Part shown: one piece after another, positions 6,674-9,416 of the stretch | Numbering within the stretch: position 1 is the first letter of the stretch | How the letters are laid out: each line of letters opens with the position of its first letter | Assembly (NCBI GenBank): GCA_044868295.1 | Contig: JBIOWF010000245.1 | Location: 1 to 9,416, forward strand | From: JBIOWF01 sp044868295 | GTDB taxonomy: Bacteria > Actinomycetota > Actinomycetes > Streptosporangiales > Streptosporangiaceae | Direction of reading: 5' to 3' | DNA: 9,416 nucleotides | The notes under the pieces: model-generated | What the model was told of the DNA's origin: nothing | What the model saw: the letters and a program-made list of their open reading frames with translations, nothing else | Databases searched by the model: none | Position numbers and translations under genes: made by a program

Positions 6674-6937
6674 CAGGCATGAATAACCGCGGGACGAGTG
6701 ACTCAGGTGACAGGGCGCCCCGGCCAGGAGGCTGTGGAGGATCGCGAGCCGACGTGCGCGAGTTCAGCGGCCGACGACACCCGCGAGCAGGGCGGCAACG
6801 CGAACAGGAGGCTGGCCACCCCCATCGGCTGCTCCACGGCAACCGTCGGATTTATCAGCGATCGCGCTGAGATCGGTGCGCTTTCCCCGGCGCCGTCCTC
6901 GGGGCGACGAACTGAATTAGGGCGAGAAACGTCCCGG
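6674..6937. other. Intergenic region downstream of the membrane-protein gene
   Basis: With the promoter and leader (6611-6673) this makes a 327-bp gap between two minus-strand genes. No gene is supported. It holds a perfect 6-bp stem-loop TCAGCG-ATCG-CGCTGA at 6855-6870 and a 5-bp stem CCCCG/CGGGG at 6885-6904. Either could weakly terminate transcripts of the membrane-protein gene, but neither is followed by a T-tract. One minus-strand frame around 6720-6845 reads like a short hydrophobic protein fragment (MGVASLLFALPP), without a start or recognisable family. Confidence 0.45.
6855..6870 (-). terminator. Weak candidate terminator hairpin after the membrane-protein gene
   Basis: A 6-bp perfect stem with a 4-base loop lies 67 bp past the stop of the minus-strand membrane-protein gene. 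It is followed on that strand by TAAATCC rather than a run of T, so support is structural only. Confidence 0.25.
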
Positions 6938-7588
6938 TCAGGCGGGAGCCTTGCTCGTGGCCGGTGCCTCGGTGTTCAGGCGGTGCAGCACCCGGCGGAA
7001 GGCCCACGCCGATCCGGCGAACGCCAGGCCGCTGATCACGGCCACGACCGTGGTGCGCACCAGCAGGTAGGTGCCGATCGACTGGTGGAGCAGCAGCCAT
7101 ATGCTCACGGTCGAGTTGGTCAGCAACACGAACGCCCACAGCAGGGTGATCCGTGCGAAGAACCGGCGCACCCGCTCGTGCTTCAGCACGAACGAGGGCA
7201 GGTGGATGTAGTCGAGAGTGAGCTTCTCGACCAGCGGGCGGCGAAGCCGCACCGAGGCGAGAAACGCCATGCTGATGCAGATCGTCCCGAGCTCGGGCTG
7301 GATGAAATAGACGACCGCGCTGCCGCTCCACCAGCCGAGCAGGGCCCGCGTGGTGATCGCGATCATGGCCAGCACCATCGTGCCGGGCACCCGGCGCCGC
7401 CGGATCAAACGCCACCCGACGCCCAGGTACACCCACGCGACGGCCGCCACGAGTGCTCCGTTCAGGCCGAGCACGGCGAGGGCGGCGTAGAAAACGGCGA
7501 GCGGAGCGATCACCCCCTCCAGCAGCCGCGGCACCGCCTGCTTCACAAGCGCGGTGAGCCGGGGCATGGCGAAAGGCGGATGATGCAT
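6938..7588 (-). CDS. Multi-pass membrane protein, VC0807-like
   Basis: This is a 216-residue hydrophobic protein with five or six predicted membrane segments at about 23-42, 43-58, 69-87, 92-114, 145-168 and 174-197. They are separated by basic loops (WRLIRRRRVPG at 59-69, RLRRPLVEKL at 114-123). It ends in a short polar tail. The overall pattern, GWRLIRRRR followed by a helix and then an ISMAFLASVRLRRPLVEKLT stretch, resembles the VC0807-type integral membrane family. The function of that family is not established, so I propose none. No catalytic or binding motif is evident. The start at 7588 is supported only by a close GGAG four bases upstream, and an in-frame ATG seven codons downstream is possible. 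It lies 123 bp downstream of the exporter gene on the same strand, with repeats in the gap that suggest its own regulation. Confidence 0.65.
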   Translation of the reverse strand: MHHPPFAMPRLTALVKQAVPRLLEGVIAPLAVFYAALAVLGLNGALVAAVAWVYLGVGWRLIRRRRVPGTMVLAMIAITTRALLGWWSGSAVVYFIQPELGTICISMAFLASVRLRRPLVEKLTLDYIHLPSFVLKHERVRRFFARITLLWAFVLLTNSTVSIWLLLHQSIGTYLLVRTTVVAVISGLAFAGSAWAFRRVLHRLNTEAPATSKAPA

Positions 7589-7647
7589 GACACTCCAACA
7601 AGCGACGGGTATCCGACGCTAAAGCTTCGACGCCGACCCAGGGGGAC

Positions 7648-7660
7648 GGTTTGCGAAACC
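7648..7660. repeat. Small palindrome GGTTTGCGAAACC upstream of the membrane-protein gene
   Basis: Perfect 5-bp arms GGTTT and AAACC flank GCG, 60 bp upstream of the start at 7588. The size fits a regulator operator, but no regulator gene is nearby. Confidence 0.35.
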
Positions 7661-7664
7661 CATA

Positions 7665-7686
7665 GGTGAGCTTTGGCTGGTGAGCT
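7665..7686. repeat. Paired 8-bp direct repeat GGTGAGCT
   Basis: GGTGAGCT occurs at 7665-7672 and 7679-7686, a 14-bp period, immediately beside the 7648-7660 palindrome and between two minus-strand genes. It may be a tandem protein-binding site. No function can be assigned from sequence alone. Confidence 0.35.
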
Positions 7687-7711
7687 ACGGTACCCGACCG
7701 TGTCTTCTTCG

Positions 7712-8362
7712 TCAGCCGAGGCCGGCGGTGGCCAGTTTGGCGCCGAAGCCCAGGAAGAGCGCGCCCACCCCGGACGTCAGCCCCGCCGACAGCCTGCGCC
7801 GCCGCCGGAACTGAGTGGACAGGTAGGTGCCGCTGAAGATCAGCGCCGAGAGGTAGAGAGCGCTGAAGATCTGGATGATCGTGCCGAGGATGAGGAACGA
7901 GAGGGCGGGCGCGCCGTACGACGGGTCCACGAACTGGATGAAGAACGAGACGAAGAACAGGATGGCCTTCGGGTTCAACAGGCTGATCAGCAGTGCCTTG
8001 CGGAACGGGTTCCCCGTGCTCAGGGGTTCGGGAGCCGCCCCCTCCGCCGTTCCCCGCGACCGCCACGAGCGCCAGGCCGCTCGAAGCATGCCGAAGCCGA
8101 TCCACGCCAGGTAGCCCGCGCCCGCGTACTTGACGATGGAGAACAGAAACGGCGTGGACTTGAGCAGCGACGCGACCCCGGCCGCGGTGAGCGCCATCAG
8201 CACCGTGTCGCCCAGGAAGACGCCCCCTGCGGCCCGGTAAGCCGCACGCACACCGCGCTGCGCGGCCGTCGACAGCACGTACAGCGAGTTCGGCCCGGGC
8301 AACAGCACGATGAGGAACGCGCCGATCACGTAGGTCCATAGGTCGGTGATGCCGAAGAACAT
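7712..8362 (-). CDS. leuE: LysE-family amino-acid exporter, LeuE-like
   Basis: This 216-residue membrane exporter of the LysE/RhtB superfamily is closest in its N-terminus and core to leucine efflux protein LeuE. It would expel leucine and related hydrophobic amino acids by proton exchange. Visible family marks are the first helix with LLPGPNSLYVLS (20-31), a second conserved block GVFLGDTVLMALTAAGVASLLK (47-68), KYAGAGYLAWIG (78-89), and the second half ISLLNPKAILFFVSFFIQFVD (126-146), followed by two C-terminal helices split by RRRRR. I chose the ATG at 8362 because it matches where LeuE proteins begin and has GGGAG four bases upstream. An in-frame ATG at 8404 would add 14 non-family residues. 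That ATG lacks a ribosome site but has TATACC five bases before it, so a leaderless longer form is possible. The gene is divergent from the selenium-binding-protein gene. Confidence 0.87.
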   Translation of the reverse strand: MFFGITDLWTYVIGAFLIVLLPGPNSLYVLSTAAQRGVRAAYRAAGGVFLGDTVLMALTAAGVASLLKSTPFLFSIVKYAGAGYLAWIGFGMLRAAWRSWRSRGTAEGAAPEPLSTGNPFRKALLISLLNPKAILFFVSFFIQFVDPSYGAPALSFLILGTIIQIFSALYLSALIFSGTYLSTQFRRRRRLSAGLTSGVGALFLGFGAKLATAGLG

Positions 8363-8496
8363 GTCGCTCCCGTGGCTCGTTCCAGCCATCGCAATTTTGG
8401 ACATCTCAGGGTATATCGCGACATGTCATTACCGCTTCCTGGCGGCTTGCGGGTGCACGCGACTCGATCTCACCCGTCGGCTCCGCGCGATGCCCT

Positions 8497-8534
8497 GCCG
8501 TACTGCGGGTTCACGGTCGCGAGGGCGGTACGGC
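8497..8534 (+). repeat. Long-range stem GCCGTACTGC / GCGGTACGGC
   Basis: Positions 8497-8506 pair with 8525-8534 over 10 bp, with a single G-T wobble, around an 18-base loop. The right arm overlaps the left arm of the next hairpin, so the two cannot form together. Confidence 0.5.
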
Positions 8535-8560
8535 TCGCGCGGTCCGGGCCGCGCGAGCCG
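8531..8560 (+). repeat. Perfect 12-bp GC-rich stem-loop
   Basis: CGGCTCGCGCGG (8531-8542) pairs perfectly with CCGCGCGAGCCG (8549-8560) around the loop TCCGGG. It is the strongest hairpin in the window. No T-tract follows (GTAAAGG), and no plus-strand gene ends just upstream, so a terminator role is unlikely. A leader-RNA or protein-binding role is more plausible. Confidence 0.65.
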
Positions 8561-8579
8561 GTAAAGGAACACATTTACC
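8560..8579. repeat. Inverted repeat GGTAAA ... TTTACC
   Basis: Perfect 6-bp arms are separated by eight bases (GGAACACA). The repeat begins on the last base of the 12-bp hairpin and ends 38 bp before the start codon at 8618. Its arm length and A/T-containing sequence would suit a dimeric repressor site overlapping the promoter. Confidence 0.45.
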
Positions 8580-8605
8580 TATTGACCCGATGGGAAATTC
8601 GGGAT

Positions 8606-8609
8606 GAGG
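8606..8609 (+). promoter_or_regulatory. Ribosome binding site of the selenium-binding-protein gene
   Basis: GAGG lies 8 bases before the ATG at 8618, within GGGATGAGG. It supports that start over the earlier in-frame TTG at 8582. Confidence 0.6.
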
Positions 8610-8617
8610 CTGAACTC

Positions 8618-9416
8618 ATGACCCTGTGGAAGCCGGATCCCACGTTCTATCCATCTCCCCGAGATGCCATCGCCGCTCCTGCGGAGAAGCTCGCCTACGT
8701 CGTCGCGTTCGACCGTTCGGCACAGCGGCCGGACGCGATAGCCGTACTGGACACGGATCCCGCGTCGGATGCCTATGGCACGATCGCGGGCTGGACGGAC
8801 CTTCCCTATACGGGCGACGAGCTCCACCACTTCGGGTGGAACGCGTGCAGCAGCGCGCTGTGCCCGTACGCCCCGCATCCGCACGTCGAGCGGCGTTACC
8901 TGGTCGTGCCCGGCCTCAGGTCCTCGCGGATCTACATCTATGACACCAAGGGCCGTGTCAGCCCCGAGCTCGTGAAGATCATCGAGCCTGAGGAGCTGGG
9001 CAAGCGAGCCGGGTACTCGCGCCCGCACACCGTCCACTGCGGGCCGGAGGGGCTGTACGTCTCGGCCCTCGGCGGATACGGCGAGGAGGGACCGGGCGGG
9101 ATCGCGCTGCTCGACCACACCTCGTTCGAGGTGCTCGGCCGCTGGGAGCTCGACCGCGGGCCGCAGTACCTGGCCTACGACTTCTGGTGGCACATCAATC
9201 ACGACGTGCTCGTGAGCTCCGAGTGGGGCACACCGTCCATGATCGAGGACGGCGTCGTGGGTGAGCTGCTTCTCGGCCGCAAGTACGGCCACCGGCTGCA
9301 CTTCTGGGACCTGCGCAGGCGCAAGCACGTCCAGGAGGTCGATCTCGGCGACCAGTACCAGATGACGTTGGAGCTGCGCCCGGCCCACGACCCCGACGAA
9401 GCCGTACTTCTTGGTC
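8618..9416 (+). CDS. Selenium-binding protein / methanethiol oxidase family, N-terminal part
   Basis: The frame is open for 266 codons from ATG 8618 to the window end. Family members are about 460 residues, so the C-terminal two fifths lies beyond the window. The SELENBP1/SBP56 pattern is clear: DELHHFGWNACSSALCPYAP (68-86) with the conserved cysteine C77 and histidines H70/H71, LVVPGLRSSRIYIYD (95-109), SRPHTVHCGPEGLYVSALGG (134-153) with H137 and H140, YDFWWHINHDVLVSSEWGTP (187-206), and LHFWDLRRRKHVQEVDL (227-243). The fold is a beta-propeller. Characterised members oxidise methanethiol to hydrogen sulfide, formaldehyde and hydrogen peroxide using copper bound by histidines. The histidines seen here are compatible with that, but the C-terminal ligands cannot be inspected. 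No signal peptide is visible, so a cytoplasmic location is likely. It is divergent from leuE and preceded by structured non-coding DNA. Confidence 0.88.
   Translation, partial: MTLWKPDPTFYPSPRDAIAAPAEKLAYVVAFDRSAQRPDAIAVLDTDPASDAYGTIAGWTDLPYTGDELHHFGWNACSSALCPYAPHPHVERRYLVVPGLRSSRIYIYDTKGRVSPELVKIIEPEELGKRAGYSRPHTVHCGPEGLYVSALGGYGEEGPGGIALLDHTSFEVLGRWELDRGPQYLAYDFWWHINHDVLVSSEWGTPSMIEDGVVGELLLGRKYGHRLHFWDLRRRKHVQEVDLGDQYQMTLELRPAHDPDEAVLLG

Larger units (their letters stand above)
8405..8617. promoter_or_regulatory. Divergent regulatory spacer between leuE and the selenium-binding-protein gene
   Basis: This 213-bp region must carry promoters for both directions. On the minus strand TATACC (8415-8410) could be the leuE -10. 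On the plus side TTGACC at 8582-8587 resembles a -35, but no matching -10 is placed before the gene, so the plus promoter is unresolved. The region is unusually rich in inverted repeats (8497-8534, 8531-8560, 8560-8579), listed separately. GACATGTC next to TCGCGA near 8417-8425 adds further short palindromes. Confidence 0.5.

Noticed and set aside
6720..6845. Minus-strand hydrophobic fragment (MGVASLLFALPP) suggesting a transporter remnant
   Set aside because: It is too short, has no start or flanking homology that I can recognise, and ends in a stop within the gap. Chance cannot be excluded.
8531..8560. Intrinsic terminator
   Set aside because: The stem is strong, but no T-tract follows and no plus-strand gene ends nearby. 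It lies between divergent starts.
8579..9388. Minus-strand open frame of 269 codons opposite the selenium-binding-protein gene
   Set aside because: The plus strand encodes unmistakable SBP56 motifs from 8618. The antisense frame is a codon-bias shadow.

Overview
The window is a high-GC chromosomal segment with strong G/C third-position codon bias, actinobacterial-style Shine-Dalgarno sites and protein families typical of soil actinomycetes. A Streptosporangiales- or Streptomyces-like host is likely, but genus cannot be fixed from this sequence. There are no tRNA, rRNA, insertion-sequence or CRISPR features.

Left part (1-2862, + strand): the end of a polyamine-type ABC transporter operon. It holds the C-terminus of the periplasmic-type binding protein (potD-like), then two inner-membrane permeases (potB-like and potC-like) that overlap by ATGA. 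Directly after the potC stop codon lies the C-terminal half of an FAD-dependent amine oxidoreductase. Its N-terminal dinucleotide-binding half is gone, so I call it a 5'-truncated pseudogene. The remnant implies that the ancestral operon coupled polyamine uptake to oxidation.

Middle part (3034-6610, - strand): an 880-residue phosphotransferase with the domain order of rifampin phosphotransferase (ATP-grasp, middle substrate-type domain, C-terminal phosphohistidine domain). It is followed 52 bp later by a phosphotriesterase-family protein that keeps the first HxH metal motif but has lost the four other canonical metal ligands. A good -35/-10 promoter with 17-bp spacing and a GAGGAG ribosome site precedes the dikinase. 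The pair looks like a small transcriptional unit of unknown substrate and is the most unusual element here.

Right part (6938-9416): a multi-pass membrane protein (- strand), a LeuE-type amino-acid exporter (- strand), and the divergent start of a selenium-binding protein/methanethiol oxidase family gene that runs off the window. The divergent spacer holds a perfect 12-bp stem-loop, an overlapping and mutually exclusive 10-bp stem, and a third small inverted repeat. This is a candidate cis-regulatory region.
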